A DNA stretch of 64,000 nucleotides. Source: Acidobacteriota bacterium. GTDB taxonomy: Bacteria > Acidobacteriota > Blastocatellia > Pyrinomonadales > Pyrinomonadaceae. Shown piece after piece: positions 17,756-27,243 of this stretch. The position numbers were made by a program, and so were the translations under genes. The stretch covers positions 1 through 64,000 of the forward strand of contig JAIVJV010000005.1 in assembly GCA_020199835.1 (NCBI GenBank), in the 5' to 3' direction. Position 1 is the first letter of the stretch. Each line of letters opens with the position of its first letter. Below the pieces are notes generated by a model. That model made no database searches, was not told where the DNA came from, and was given only the letters and a program-made list of their open reading frames with translations.

Positions 17756-19230
17756 TACAGATTGCCCTCGCGTTTGCGGCCGGTGTAGTCGACGTAGACC
17801 ACTTTGAGATCCGTGTAGAAATCCAACGCCGTCGAACCCTGTTCGCGATCGCCGATGCCGGTGCCTTTAATTCCCCCAAACGGAACGTGCGCTTCGCCGC
17901 CCGTCGTCGGTGAATTGACGTGCGTCATGCCCGTTTCAATTTCATCGACAAAACGGAAGATGCGCGCTGCGTCGTTCGTGAAGATCGACGACGACAACCC
18001 ATACTCGCAATCGTTCGCGACCTCCATCGCGTGGTCGAAATCCCTGACTCGCAGAACTGACAACACTGGTCCAAAAATCTCCTCGCGTGCGATGCGCATG
18101 TCCGGCGTTACGTGATCGAAAACAGCCGGACGCACGAAGTAACCTTTGTCGAGCCCCGCGCCATCAGCACGCGAGCCGCCGCACACGAGCGTAGCGCCAT
18201 CCTCGCGACCAATAGACACATAACTCAACACGGTCTTGAACTGGTTCTCATCGACACTCGGCCCCATCTCCGTTTGCGCATCCGCTCCGGGTCCGAGACG
18301 CATCGACTCCGCTCGCTTCGCGATGCGCGACACAAACTCATCGGCAACTTCATTCACCACCACCGCGCGACTCGTCGCCGTGCAACGTTGTCCAGACGAA
18401 CCGAACGCGCCTTGCGCCGTCGACTCAACCGCGAGGTCCATGTCGGCATCTTCGAGCACGACGACGGGATTCTTGCCGCCCATCTCACACTGAACTTTTG
18501 CTCCACGCCGAGACGCCTGTTCGTAGAGTCGAATGCCCACGTCGTTCGAACCCGTAAAAGAGATCGCTTTGACCGCGGGATGGTTGACGATCTCGTCACC
18601 CGCTTCAGAACCCGACCCGAGAACCAGATTCAAAACGCCCGGCGGAATACCCGCGGCTTCGAAGATCTCAGTGATGCGAACCGCAGTCGCCGGCGTGATC
18701 GACGCTGGTTTGAAGACGACTGTGTTGCCCGCGACCAGCGCCGGCGCGATCTTCCAAACCGGAATCGCGACGGGAAAATTCCACGGCGTGACGCACGCGA
18801 CGACACCGATCGGTTGTTTGATCGTGTAAGCAAAGTTCAGCGGCAACTCGGAAGGAATCGTTTCGCCATTGAGACGTCGTGCTTCACCGGCGCAGAACTC
18901 CGCGACGTTGATCGAGCGTTGCAGTTCACCACGGGACTCGGCGATCGTCTTGCCTTCTTCGCGCGTCAGAATTTGCGCCAGCTCCTCCTTGTTCTCTTCG
19001 AGCAAGCGCGCGGCTTTCGCGACGATGCGGCCACGCGTCGGCGCGGGCGTCGCGCGCCAGCCGCGGAAAGCGTTCGCAGCCGCTTCGACGGCCGCACGCG
19101 CTTCCTCGCGAGTGGCTTGTCGCACGGTGCCCAAAACGTCTTCTGTGTTCGCCGGATTTCTGTTGGACGCGGTGCGCGTGGAGGCCGATTCAACCCATTT
19201 TCCATTGATAAAATTGCGGTAGGTGTCCAT
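17752..19230 (-). CDS. NAD(P)-dependent aldehyde dehydrogenase
   Basis: About 492 residues from [13 protein letters not shown]; an ATG 21 bases upstream is possible but adds no family sequence. Motifs: [18 protein letters not shown], the general-base Glu in CEMGGKNP and the catalytic Cys in GQRCTATSR. It most resembles the alpha-ketoglutarate-semialdehyde (YcbD-like) group. As first gene of the pyrimidine operon it may oxidise malonate semialdehyde derived from beta-alanine, though no transaminase gene is present. Substrate uncertain. Confidence 0.9.
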   Translation of the reverse strand: MDTYRNFINGKWVESASTRTASNRNPANTEDVLGTVRQATREEARAAVEAAANAFRGWRATPAPTRGRIVAKAARLLEENKEELAQILTREEGKTIAESRGELQRSINVAEFCAGEARRLNGETIPSELPLNFAYTIKQPIGVVACVTPWNFPVAIPVWKIAPALVAGNTVVFKPASITPATAVRITEIFEAAGIPPGVLNLVLGSGSEAGDEIVNHPAVKAISFTGSNDVGIRLYEQASRRGAKVQCEMGGKNPVVVLEDADMDLAVESTAQGAFGSSGQRCTATSRAVVVNEVADEFVSRIAKRAESMRLGPGADAQTEMGPSVDENQFKTVLSYVSIGREDGATLVCGGSRADGAGLDKGYFVRPAVFDHVTPDMRIAREEIFGPVLSVLRVRDFDHAMEVANDCEYGLSSSIFTNDAARIFRFVDEIETGMTHVNSPTTGGEAHVPFGGIKGTGIGDREQGSTALDFYTDLKVVYVDYTGRKREGNLY

Positions 19231-19268
19231 AGGAGGGCTGGAATATAACATGTGCTATAAGAGTTTGC

Positions 19269-20780
19269 ATGACTGTGGAGCTGCAGAGTATTCCCGAACT
19301 CCTGGCGCAACGCGCGAGCGCCACACCTGACAAAGTCTTCCTGTTTTCCCAAGCTGACAAGCGAAAGTTTACGTACCGCGAGTTTGCGGAAGCGGTCGGG
19401 CGCACTGCGGGGATGTTGGCGGCGAAGGGGATTCGCAAGGGCGATGTAGTGAGTTTGTTGTTGCCGAATAGTGTGGAGTACGTGATCGCGTATTTTGCGT
19501 GTTGGCAGTTGGGTGCGTTGGCCGGGCCGGTGAATGCGTTGTTGAAGTCGCAGGAGATTGAGTATGTGGTTTCGAACTCCGAGGCGAAGTTGATGTTAGT
19601 GAACTCGGAGTTTTTGGCGCAGGTTGAACGGATAGAGATTCCACATGTGGTTTTTGATAGCGAGAGCGAGACGGGAAAGAAATTTAAGAAAGAAAAAACA
19701 AACCAATCAACAGCTCAGGACGAGTTAACCGCTCAAGACGATGCGATCATCATCTACACGTCGGGGACGACGGGTAAGCCGAAAGGCTGTCTGCTGACGC
19801 ACGAAAACATTATCGCCAACGCGCGACAGATCAGCACCTGGCTTGGCTTCACGGAAAACGATCGCCTGCTCACGGTGATGCCGCTGTTTCATATGAACGC
19901 CGTTTCCGTAACGACGATGTCGGCGCTTTACGGCGGCGGCTCAACGGTTGTGTGTCCGAAGTTTTCCGCGTCGCGTTTCTGGCAGATCATTTCCGATTAC
20001 CAAATCACGTCGTTTGGATCCGTGGCCACGATGCTGTCGATGCTGTTGAGCACCTATCCGGACGGCGTGCCGGAAGGTTTGAAAACAGATCAATTGCGCT
20101 TTGCGATGTGTGGCTCGGCGCCCGTGCCCGCAGAGGTGCTGCACCGGTTTGAAGAGACCTTTGCTTGTCTGGTGGTCGAGGGATATGGATTATCCGAATC
20201 AACCTGCCGCTCAACTTTCAACCCCCCCGACGAGCGCCGCCGGCCCGGTTCGTGTGGGTTGCCGATCGGCAACGAGATGCGCGTCGTCGATGAAGACGAT
20301 CGCGAAGTACCTGACGGAGAGTGGGGAGAGATCGTCCTCCGCGGCGAAAACATCTTGAAGGGTTACTTCAAAAATGAAGCCGCTACCGCAACTGCGTTTC
20401 GCAACGGCTGGTTTCATACGGGTGACATCGCTTATCGCGACGCAGACGGTTACTACTACATCGTCGATCGCAAGTCAGACATGATCATTCGCGCTGGCGA
20501 GAATATCTATCCGCGCGAGATCGATGAAGTGTTGTACCAGCATCCGCAGATCTTAGCCGCGGCGGTGATTGGCGTTCCGGATGAACTCTATGGTGAAGAG
20601 GTCGCGGCGGTAGTGGTGTTGAAGCCAAACGCGACAACGTCAGAGCAGGAAGTGATCGACTTCTGCAAAGCACGACTCGCGGACTACAAGTGTCCAAAGA
20701 CCGTGCGCTTCGTCGAAGATATTCCGAAGGGACCTACTGGGAAGTTGCTGAAGAGGGAACTGCAGCAGATGTTTCGCTAA
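19269..20780 (+). CDS. AMP-forming acyl-CoA synthetase
   Basis: 503 residues of the adenylate-forming family. Motifs in order: IIYTSGTTGKPKG (P-loop), VEGYGLSES, the GDIAYRDADGYYYIVDRK hinge region and the C-terminal lysine in PTGKLLKREL. It activates a carboxylate to acyl-AMP and then acyl-CoA. It is divergent from the pyrimidine operon with only 38 bp between starts, so the two may share control. A short-chain product of that pathway, such as malonate or 3-hydroxypropionate, is a possible substrate, but this is inference. Its last 47 bp overlap the FTR1 gene on the other strand. Confidence 0.88.
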   Translation: MTVELQSIPELLAQRASATPDKVFLFSQADKRKFTYREFAEAVGRTAGMLAAKGIRKGDVVSLLLPNSVEYVIAYFACWQLGALAGPVNALLKSQEIEYVVSNSEAKLMLVNSEFLAQVERIEIPHVVFDSESETGKKFKKEKTNQSTAQDELTAQDDAIIIYTSGTTGKPKGCLLTHENIIANARQISTWLGFTENDRLLTVMPLFHMNAVSVTTMSALYGGGSTVVCPKFSASRFWQIISDYQITSFGSVATMLSMLLSTYPDGVPEGLKTDQLRFAMCGSAPVPAEVLHRFEETFACLVVEGYGLSESTCRSTFNPPDERRRPGSCGLPIGNEMRVVDEDDREVPDGEWGEIVLRGENILKGYFKNEAATATAFRNGWFHTGDIAYRDADGYYYIVDRKSDMIIRAGENIYPREIDEVLYQHPQILAAAVIGVPDELYGEEVAAVVVLKPNATTSEQEVIDFCKARLADYKCPKTVRFVEDIPKGPTGKLLKRELQQMFR

Positions 20781-21603
20781 GCGATCCACCCATTCTGTTT
20801 TTTGTTCGATCGATCACCCACGCGCTGAAAAGCCAAAGCGCACAGATTCCAACCATGAGCGGTGAAAACCACTTGCCGTAAAGACCGTCCGGCGAAAACT
20901 TCTCAGTCGCAGTGTGTAGAAACTCGCTGTTTGGCAGTAAACCTGTCTCGGTAAACTCGTGGAACGAGTAGATTGCCACCTGGACCATGAACAGCAGCAG
21001 GAAGATACTCGTCACCTGGAAGAACCGGCGCACATTGATCAGATGACCCCAGCGCGCCCAACCAATCGCAAACGCAATCGCCGCGGCGAGACCGAGTAAA
21101 GCGCCGTTAACGAGATTCGGATCCTTCACCTGCATCAACAACAGCGCTGTCTCCATGCCTTCGCGCGTGATCATCAGGAAGGTGAACAGAAACACGCCGA
21201 GAACCGCCGTCACTCGCGACCCCTTCGACGAAAGCGCGGTTAATCGTTCGCGCATGTGTTGCTGAACTTTCGGTCCGGTGCGCCACATGTGAATCACAAG
21301 CGTCCCGACCATCACGACCGCAACGGCTCCGAGTACCGCTTCACGCAAAGCTTCGTTGGCAAAGAACGTGTTTATGTAACCGCCGAGCGTCGCGCCAAAC
21401 ATGCCGGCCACGACGTTTTCATCGACGCCGTAGTTCAGCAGGTAAGCGAGTCCGGCGCTGGCCAGCAAAGCCACGGCGATGCCAACATAAACCGAACTGT
21501 TAAGCCATCTCTGACCGGACTTGCTGAGGTAAGCAAGGATAACGGCAACGAGCAGGAACGACTCGAAACCTTCGCGCAGTACGATGATGAAGGAGTTCAG
21601 CAT
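20734..21603 (-). CDS. FTR1 family iron permease
   Basis: 289 residues with seven or so membrane segments. Two REGxE iron-binding motifs are visible: REGFES near residue 11 and REGMET near residue 150, as in FTR1/EfeU high-affinity iron permeases. No EfeO, EfeB or multicopper oxidase gene is adjacent. A 21-bp palindrome resembling a Fur box lies 20 bp upstream of the start, fitting iron-controlled expression. The 3' end overlaps the acyl-CoA synthetase gene by 47 bp tail to tail. Confidence 0.9.
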   Translation of the reverse strand: MLNSFIIVLREGFESFLLVAVILAYLSKSGQRWLNSSVYVGIAVALLASAGLAYLLNYGVDENVVAGMFGATLGGYINTFFANEALREAVLGAVAVVMVGTLVIHMWRTGPKVQQHMRERLTALSSKGSRVTAVLGVFLFTFLMITREGMETALLLMQVKDPNLVNGALLGLAAAIAFAIGWARWGHLINVRRFFQVTSIFLLLFMVQVAIYSFHEFTETGLLPNSEFLHTATEKFSPDGLYGKWFSPLMVGICALWLFSAWVIDRTKNRMGGSLSETSAAVPSSATSQ

Positions 21604-21623
21604 AACGCGGCGCAGTATACGTT

Positions 21624-21644
21624 AATTGAAAATAGATTTCAATT
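21624..21644 (-). promoter_or_regulatory. Fur-like operator before the iron permease
   Basis: AATTGAAA (21624-21631) and TTTCAATT (21637-21644) form a perfect 8-bp inverted repeat around ATAGA. Size, A/T content and the GAAAAT...ATTTC pattern resemble bacterial Fur boxes. It sits between 21 and 41 bp upstream of the ftr1 ATG, where repressor binding would block transcription. Confidence 0.6.
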
Positions 21645-21656
21645 TCGTTTAAGGAC

Positions 21657-21682
21657 CGAGGCTACCGGTTTGAGTAGCCTCG
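21657..21682 (-). terminator. Hairpin terminator after the TPR-protein gene
   Basis: CGAGGCTAC (21657-21665) and GTAGCCTCG (21674-21682) make a perfect 9-bp stem with an 8-base loop, 15 bp past the stop of the TPR gene. The following U-tract is weak (GGTCCTTAAACG). It probably separates the TPR gene from the downstream iron permease. Confidence 0.5.
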
Positions 21683-21696
21683 TCCGCTCGGTGTCG

Positions 21697-23163
21697 TTAA
21701 CGGTGATTTTGCATGCTGCGCGTGTCTTTCATCGGCATCGGCATCATCAGCTTGCCATCCGCGCCGCTGGTCAACGCGAGAAACTGCGAGTCCTGACGCA
21801 ACGTCTCAAACACCGCATCAACGCGCGCTTCCATCATCTCTTTCGCGCGCACCGCCTGGTAACGCTCATAGCGGAAGAAGTGACGCTGCAACAGCGCGAG
21901 CGCCTGGCGACGGTGTCCGGTCTGCGCATAGATAGCCGCGAGGTTGTAAGAAGCAGGGAGCAGGTTGCGATTCGCACGCGCGATCTTCAACGCTTCATCA
22001 CCCTGTCCCGACGCAGCCATGAACACGGCGGCGAACACGAGGTTGTAAGGATCTTTCGGATCGAGTGCGAGCGCTTTCTGCGTATAGAAGTTACCCTTTT
22101 CGAGATCGCCTTCGGAGTTCCAATAGACGGCCAGATTGCGATAGCCGAGCGCTAACGGAAAGGCTTCAACGGATCGCTCCATCAACGCGAGTCCTTTTTT
22201 GAACTCGCCGTCGTGAATCGTCATCTTCCCGAGTCCATGCAACGCAACCGCACGCGACACCGCATCGGCCGGCATGTTCAAAATTTGATTGAACACCACG
22301 CGCGCTTTGTCCCACTCGCCAGTGTGATGGCGATAGACTTCACCGAGATAACGCAGCGGCGTCGCATCCGCGGGATCCATTTCACTCGCTTGCCGGTACA
22401 GCTTCTCCGCCGTTACATAACGCTCCGCGATTTCAGCACGCAATCCCTGGCGCAATACAGCTTCAATCCGCGCGCTTTGTACTCGATCGTAAACGGGCGC
22501 TGTGTCGGGAATGCTGCCAATCTCTTCCACGCCGAGTTTCTTCAATTCCTTCGAGGCGTCTTTCGCCTTTTTCGGAAACAGGCATGTCTCTTCAGCAACG
22601 GGTTTGAGCATCGCGATCGCGCCGTCTTTATCGCCGGCTTTTGCTTTCTCTTTGCCGCCCTTTAACTGTTCGTCGAGCGCACTTTCACGTTGCTTAATTT
22701 CCGACTCGACGGCTTTCTCAACATCGCTGACTTTCAGTTTGCCGCCGTTACTGTCGACTTTCTTGATCGGTGAGCCGTCAACACTCGTCAACACAGCAAC
22801 GGGCAACGCCGAGTCGCCCACGATCTTTTGCAACTCAGGTTGTTTTGCGTCGGCTACGGCCATGGTCACGCATTGTGATGACATGAGCGTCAAAATGCGC
22901 GACGTGTGCATCGGTGAGCTTTTCACTTCATTGTTGGTAGCGGGGAACCAATAGAGGACCAAGCCTTTTTGCGGCGCAGTGCGCGCTTCCCAAATCTTCC
23001 ACGGCACTTTGTAAACCGTCGGCGCGGGGCCCGCGCCGCTGTTGCCGCCGCCGACGCCGCCAGTACCGCCACCGCCGCCACCTCCGCAGGTGGCCCATAC
23101 CGGCGACAGCGAAAAAAGAACCATGAGGAGACTGGCAAGTGCGCGTGAAAGTCGTGTATTCAT
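21697..23163 (-). CDS. Exported TPR-repeat protein with glycine-rich N-terminus
   Basis: 488 residues. A signal peptide ends near WAT and is followed directly by a CG(7)-type glycine run, so lipidation or export is likely. A thioredoxin-like segment (about 60-140) precedes a charged coiled-coil stretch (about 145-190). TPR repeats fill about 230-450, for example ERYVTAEKLYRQASEMDPAD and NFYTQKALALDPKDPYN. It is probably an exported scaffold; the partner is unknown. The next gene upstream (21 bp) is a small protein likely in the same transcript. Confidence 0.75.
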   Translation of the reverse strand: MNTRLSRALASLLMVLFSLSPVWATCGGGGGGGTGGVGGGNSGAGPAPTVYKVPWKIWEARTAPQKGLVLYWFPATNNEVKSSPMHTSRILTLMSSQCVTMAVADAKQPELQKIVGDSALPVAVLTSVDGSPIKKVDSNGGKLKVSDVEKAVESEIKQRESALDEQLKGGKEKAKAGDKDGAIAMLKPVAEETCLFPKKAKDASKELKKLGVEEIGSIPDTAPVYDRVQSARIEAVLRQGLRAEIAERYVTAEKLYRQASEMDPADATPLRYLGEVYRHHTGEWDKARVVFNQILNMPADAVSRAVALHGLGKMTIHDGEFKKGLALMERSVEAFPLALGYRNLAVYWNSEGDLEKGNFYTQKALALDPKDPYNLVFAAVFMAASGQGDEALKIARANRNLLPASYNLAAIYAQTGHRRQALALLQRHFFRYERYQAVRAKEMMEARVDAVFETLRQDSQFLALTSGADGKLMMPMPMKDTRSMQNHR

Positions 23164-23184
23164 TTTGAGTTTACCTTTCGGAGA

Positions 23185-23460
23185 TTAATGCGTGTCTGAG
23201 AGAAGCGGCTCTTCTGTTCTGCGCTCGGTCTGATCCCACGTTTCAGCCGTCTCGGTTTGCGGCGCCGCAGCTTCGACAAAGTCATCGAGCGCCGCGCGTA
23301 AAGCCTGAACCTGCTCCTGCGTCAACAACACTGACGCCGATCGCTCGCCTTTATAACTTACGCTGAGTTGAACAAGCTGTGGCGGATGCGCCGAAAGCCT
23401 CACCATGCCGTCGGTCGCGCGTCGACCAACCTTCAACTCAACTTCCCTGGACTTGGCCAT
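23185..23460 (-). CDS. Small conserved-looking hypothetical protein
   Basis: 91 residues starting MAKSREVELKVGRR, with a beta-strand-rich first half and a helix around LTQEQVQALRAALDDFVEAA, then an acidic tail. I do not recognise a family. It is 21 bp upstream of the TPR gene on the same strand and divergent from the radical SAM gene, so it probably heads a two-gene operon. Confidence 0.6.
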   Translation of the reverse strand: MAKSREVELKVGRRATDGMVRLSAHPPQLVQLSVSYKGERSASVLLTQEQVQALRAALDDFVEAAAPQTETAETWDQTERRTEEPLLSDTH

Positions 23461-23547
23461 TTTTTAACCGTACGTGAGACGAGTTGTGGATTTTATAACA
23501 CAAGCACTTGGCCGAGTGACAGCCGATCCAGTATGTTGTAGGGACAA

Positions 23548-25035
23548 ATGAGAATACTACTCGTGAATCCGGAATTCCCCGACACATACTGGAGCTTTCG
23601 GTATGCGCTGCCGTTTGAAGGCAAACGCTCAGTGTTTCCACCGCTGGGCCTGATGACTGTGTCGAGTTTGCTGCCGCGTTCCTGCGAACGCCGTTTGGTC
23701 GACTTGAACGTCGAACGCTTAAAGACTTCGCACCTCGAGTGGGCCGATATGGTGTTCATCACGGGCATGCTGGCGCAAAAAGACTCGCTGCACGAAGTCT
23801 CCGCTCGCGCGAAGGCGCTCGGCAAGCGCATCGTTCTCGGTGGCCCCTACGTCACCAGCACCATTGAACAACTACCGGACGCGGATCATATTTTCCAGGG
23901 CGAGGCCGAAACCACCCTGCCGCAGTTTTTCGACGACCTCGAACGCGGCGAAACGAAGCGCATTTACAAAGCGCCGGAACGGCCGCCACTCGCGATCACG
24001 CCAGTTCCGGATTTCGGTCTCGTGAATTTGAAGCGGTATAGCTGCATGTCGGTGCAGTACTCGCGCGGCTGTCCGTTCTCGTGCGAGTTCTGCGACATCA
24101 TCGAGATCTACGGGCGCGTGCCACGCACGAAGAGTAACCAACAGATGCTCGCGGAGTTTGACGCGTTGCATCGTCTCGGTTGGCGTGGTCCATTGTTCAT
24201 CGTTGACGACAATTTCATCGGTAACAAGAAAAACGTGCGGCTGCTGATGCCTGACATGATCGCGTGGCAGAAGAAGCACGGTTATCCATTCTCACTGCTG
24301 ACCGAGGCGAGTGTGAATCTCGCCGACGATGAACAGTTGCTCACGTCGATGAAGGATGCAGGTTTTCGCCGCGTGTTTTTAGGTATTGAGACGCCGGTGG
24401 AGGAGAGCCTCAAGGAAGCGCAAAAACCGCAGAACCGCGGCAACCTGCTGGACTCCGTGCGCAGGATACAGAGTCACGGCATGGAAGTGATGGCCGGTTT
24501 TATCGTCGGCTTTGATAACGATCCTGAAGACATCTTCGAACGCCAGATCGAGTTTATTCGCCAGAGCGCGATTCCGATGGCCATGGTCGGCATGCTCAAC
24601 GCGCTGCCCGATACACAACTCTGGAAGCGGCTCGAGCGCGAAGGCCGCCTGCTCGGTAACGACGCCACCGGCAACAACACGTTGTCATCGTTGAATTTTA
24701 TTCCGCGAATGGATGCGGAAACGCTGCAAGCCGGCTACCGGCGCATCATGCGCACGATCTACCGGCCGAGCGAGTATTACCGCCGCGCGCTCGACTCGTT
24801 GCAACGCACACCGCAGGACGTTCCGGAGGCGCACCAGTATCACGGATTGAAAGCCGTCAAGGCTTTTGCGCGCATCGCGTTCCATCTCGGCGTGCTTGAC
24901 CGGGAGCGGCGCGAGTTCTGGCGCTTCTTCATTAAAGCGTTGCGCACGGATCGCGATCGAATGACGGAACTCCTGCGTCACGCGGCGATGGCCTATCACT
25001 TCCGCAAGTTGACCGAGTCTCACTGCTACTCGTGA
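23548..25035 (+). CDS. B12-binding-domain radical SAM protein, HpnP-like (DUF4070)
   Basis: 495 residues. The N-terminal part (about 1-140) is a cobalamin-binding Rossmann fold ([22 protein letters not shown]). The radical SAM core has the 4Fe-4S triad in [15 protein letters not shown], then DDNFIGNK and a DUF4070-like C-terminus. This layout is that of hopanoid C-2 methylase HpnP and related class B methylases. No hopanoid gene lies nearby, so the methylation target is unproven. The start ATG follows a short A-rich spacer; the promoter region is shared with the divergent small gene at 23460. Confidence 0.82.
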   Translation: MRILLVNPEFPDTYWSFRYALPFEGKRSVFPPLGLMTVSSLLPRSCERRLVDLNVERLKTSHLEWADMVFITGMLAQKDSLHEVSARAKALGKRIVLGGPYVTSTIEQLPDADHIFQGEAETTLPQFFDDLERGETKRIYKAPERPPLAITPVPDFGLVNLKRYSCMSVQYSRGCPFSCEFCDIIEIYGRVPRTKSNQQMLAEFDALHRLGWRGPLFIVDDNFIGNKKNVRLLMPDMIAWQKKHGYPFSLLTEASVNLADDEQLLTSMKDAGFRRVFLGIETPVEESLKEAQKPQNRGNLLDSVRRIQSHGMEVMAGFIVGFDNDPEDIFERQIEFIRQSAIPMAMVGMLNALPDTQLWKRLEREGRLLGNDATGNNTLSSLNFIPRMDAETLQAGYRRIMRTIYRPSEYYRRALDSLQRTPQDVPEAHQYHGLKAVKAFARIAFHLGVLDRERREFWRFFIKALRTDRDRMTELLRHAAMAYHFRKLTESHCYS

Positions 25036-25102
25036 TCACTCGTCCCCTAAAGTCCGTCGAGCCGGCTGTGCCGCCGGATGTGAGGCGTGGCTGGGCCTCG
25101 CC

Positions 25103-26362
25103 GTGATCACTTCGAGAAACTCTGCGTTTGCAGCACTCCGGCATCGCGACTTTCGCCTCCTCTGGCTCGGCCAAATTGTGTCCGTCACCGGATCGCAGAT
25201 GCAGCTCGTCGCGATCAACTGGCACGTCTACGTACTCACTAAATCAGCTTTGGCGCTCGGTCTCGTGGGCTTGTTTCGCGGGGTTCCGGTAATTCTCTGT
25301 TCGCTGGCGGGCGGCGTGGTAGCGGACGCGATCGATCGCAAACGGCTCATGATCGTTACGCAAACCGTGATGCTCGTCAGCGCCGGACTGCTCACAGCAA
25401 CGACGCTCGCTGGCACTGAAAGCGTTTGGCCCTTCTACTTGCTGAGCGCTATGGGTTCAGCGGCAACAGCGTTCGACATACCCGCGCGACAGTCACTAAT
25501 GCCGACTCTGGTTCCAGTAGAAGACTTTCCAAATGCGGTCAGTCTCGGAATGATCGTCTTCAACGTGGCCACGATCAGCGGCCCGGCAATCGCCGGCGTT
25601 TTACTCGCCGAAAGCGGCCCGGCCTTAATCTACGCCATCAACGCATTTTCATTTCTAGCGGTGATCGGCGCGTTGCTTGCCATGCGCGCGAGCGGAAGTC
25701 CTGACCTGCAAACTGCGCGCAAGGACGCGTTGAGCATCGGCGCGTTGAAAGAAGGCTTAACGTTTGTCTGGCGCACGCCGATCGTGGTCCAAACCATGAC
25801 GCTCGACTTCGTCGCGACGTTCTTCGCGTCAGCTACGTTGCTGTTGCCGATCTTCGCGCGCGAGCGATTGCATGTCGGTCCGCACGGATACGGACTACTC
25901 GCGGCGGCGCCCGCGATCGGATCGGTGATCACCGCATTCGTCCTCGCGCGTCTCGGAACACTGCAACGGCAGGGACGGCTGGTAGTCTGGTCGGTTGCGG
26001 TGTTTGGCGTCGCGACAGCGGCATTCGGAGTCTCGACCGCATTCTGGTTTTCCATGTTAATGCTCGCGGTCACCGGCGCTGCTGATACGGTGAGCACCGT
26101 GCTGCGCCAGACCATTCGACAGTTAGTCACGCCGAATCACCTGCGCGGACGCATGACGTCGATCAACATGATGTTCTTTTACGGTGGTCCACAGTTGGGT
26201 GAGTTGGAGGCGGGAGTGTTAGCGGCGCTCATCGGAGCGCCGCTGTCAGTTGTTGTTGGTGGCTTAGGTTCGACTGCCGCCGCCGGTATCGCGGCGGTCA
26301 AGTCGAAGAGTTTGATGGAATTTGAAATCTCGGACCTGCGTTCCGAGATCACAGTACGCTGA
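25103..26362 (+). CDS. MFS transporter, EntS/MFS_3 type exporter
   Basis: 419 residues with about 12 membrane segments, starting at GTG. The N-terminal ALRHRDFRLLWLGQIVS and the loop GGVVADAIDRKRLM are typical of the MFS_3 group that includes the enterobactin exporter EntS. The substrate cannot be deduced. It is 67 bp downstream of the radical SAM gene in the same direction, so it could export that enzyme's product. Its last 14 bp overlap the BON gene. Confidence 0.85.
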   Translation: MITSRNSAFAALRHRDFRLLWLGQIVSVTGSQMQLVAINWHVYVLTKSALALGLVGLFRGVPVILCSLAGGVVADAIDRKRLMIVTQTVMLVSAGLLTATTLAGTESVWPFYLLSAMGSAATAFDIPARQSLMPTLVPVEDFPNAVSLGMIVFNVATISGPAIAGVLLAESGPALIYAINAFSFLAVIGALLAMRASGSPDLQTARKDALSIGALKEGLTFVWRTPIVVQTMTLDFVATFFASATLLLPIFARERLHVGPHGYGLLAAAPAIGSVITAFVLARLGTLQRQGRLVVWSVAVFGVATAAFGVSTAFWFSMLMLAVTGAADTVSTVLRQTIRQLVTPNHLRGRMTSINMMFFYGGPQLGELEAGVLAALIGAPLSVVVGGLGSTAAAGIAAVKSKSLMEFEISDLRSEITVR

Positions 26363-26939
26363 TCTGGTTATCGACTGCCTTCACGCCTTTCACTTGCCGG
26401 ACCATCCGCTCCACCGCGCTTTTCACATCCTCAGTCTTCACGGTGCCCAACAGCGTCACCTTGCCATTGATCACGGTCGCCGTGATGGTGTGACTCGCGA
26501 ACACCGGGTCGTCGAGCAAGCGTTTGTCGATCTCAGTCTGAATGGTTGAGTCGATGTTTACCGGCTGCGCGGTTTCCGTCGTCGCTGTCGATCCACCTGC
26601 CGGCGGGGTGATGATCACCGGTGCGGGCTGTGTCGTTACGGGAGCCGGTTGTTGAATGATGATGGGAGGCTGTTGAGCCGGAACTGGTTGCTGAACGACC
26701 GTCGTTGTTGGTTGGGCCGCAGTCAGGCTCTCGGTCTCAGTCGGCTGACTGTTCATCCAGAAAAGGACGAGCATCGTGATCAAGGCGATTGCGACGACGA
26801 CGAGTACGCCGACCATACCGGCGGAAACACCGCTGCGTTCGGGCGTCCGAACCGATTGTGAAGTGACGACCTCGCGCCGTTCGGTTGGCGTATCCACTAC
26901 CACGCGGCTTCTTCTAGCCTGTTCTTCATCGTATGACAT
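26349..26939 (-). CDS. Membrane-anchored BON-domain protein
   Basis: 196 residues: a charged cytoplasmic N-terminus (1-40), one membrane helix (about 43-62), a long Pro/Gln/Thr linker (about 70-125), and a C-terminal BON domain (about 130-196) with the pattern ITATVINGKVTLLGTVKTEDVK. BON domains bind phospholipid or stabilise envelopes (OsmY-like). The domain would lie outside the cytoplasmic membrane. Overlaps the MFS gene 3' end by 14 bp. Confidence 0.85.
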   Translation of the reverse strand: MSYDEEQARRSRVVVDTPTERREVVTSQSVRTPERSGVSAGMVGVLVVVAIALITMLVLFWMNSQPTETESLTAAQPTTTVVQQPVPAQQPPIIIQQPAPVTTQPAPVIITPPAGGSTATTETAQPVNIDSTIQTEIDKRLLDDPVFASHTITATVINGKVTLLGTVKTEDVKSAVERMVRQVKGVKAVDNQISVL

Positions 26940-26975
26940 TACTTTGCCTCCGTTGGTCGTTATCTAATCCGCACG

Positions 26976-27074
26976 TTAGTTAATCATCAATAGTGTCTGC
27001 CCATTCGCCGACACCAGGGTTCCGGTGATGACGAGTAAGCTCCAAACGAGAATCATTATGAGTAGTCTCTTCAT
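26976..27074 (-). CDS. Possible 32-residue hydrophobic peptide
   Basis: An ATG-started reading frame of 32 codons begins MKRLLIMILVWSLLVITG and ends in a short polar tail. A GGGGGG run lies 8 bases before the start as a ribosome site. It looks like a bare signal peptide or a small single-pass membrane protein, 36 bp upstream of the BON gene on the same strand. It could be a leader peptide or a chance frame. Confidence 0.35.
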   Translation of the reverse strand: MKRLLIMILVWSLLVITGTLVSANGQTLLMIN

Positions 27075-27133
27075 TGCAGCACCCCCCACTGAGCGTTCTC
27101 AGAGCCGGTCAAGGGAAACTTGCAAGGACGTTT

Positions 27134-27154
27134 GGCAAACACTATTCCTTTGCC
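27134..27154. promoter_or_regulatory. Possible operator upstream of the deacetylase-polA operon
   Basis: GGCAAA (27134-27139) and TTTGCC (27149-27154) are perfect inverted half-sites 9 bp apart, about 90 bp before the start of the first gene. The 304-bp gap 26940-27243 otherwise holds only the small peptide frame and no recognisable RNA. Confidence 0.25.
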
Positions 27155-27243
27155 GCAAAGTATGGTTTCACAAGTAAATAGAAGAAGACGGCTCCCGGAC
27201 GCTTGTTCCGTTACCGTACGCTTGGTACTTTGTCCTTGTATTA

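Noticed and set aside
18112-19248. 378-codon plus-strand frame opposite aldehyde dehydrogenase
   Set aside because: Antisense of a conserved enzyme; extremely Arg-rich and without any motif.
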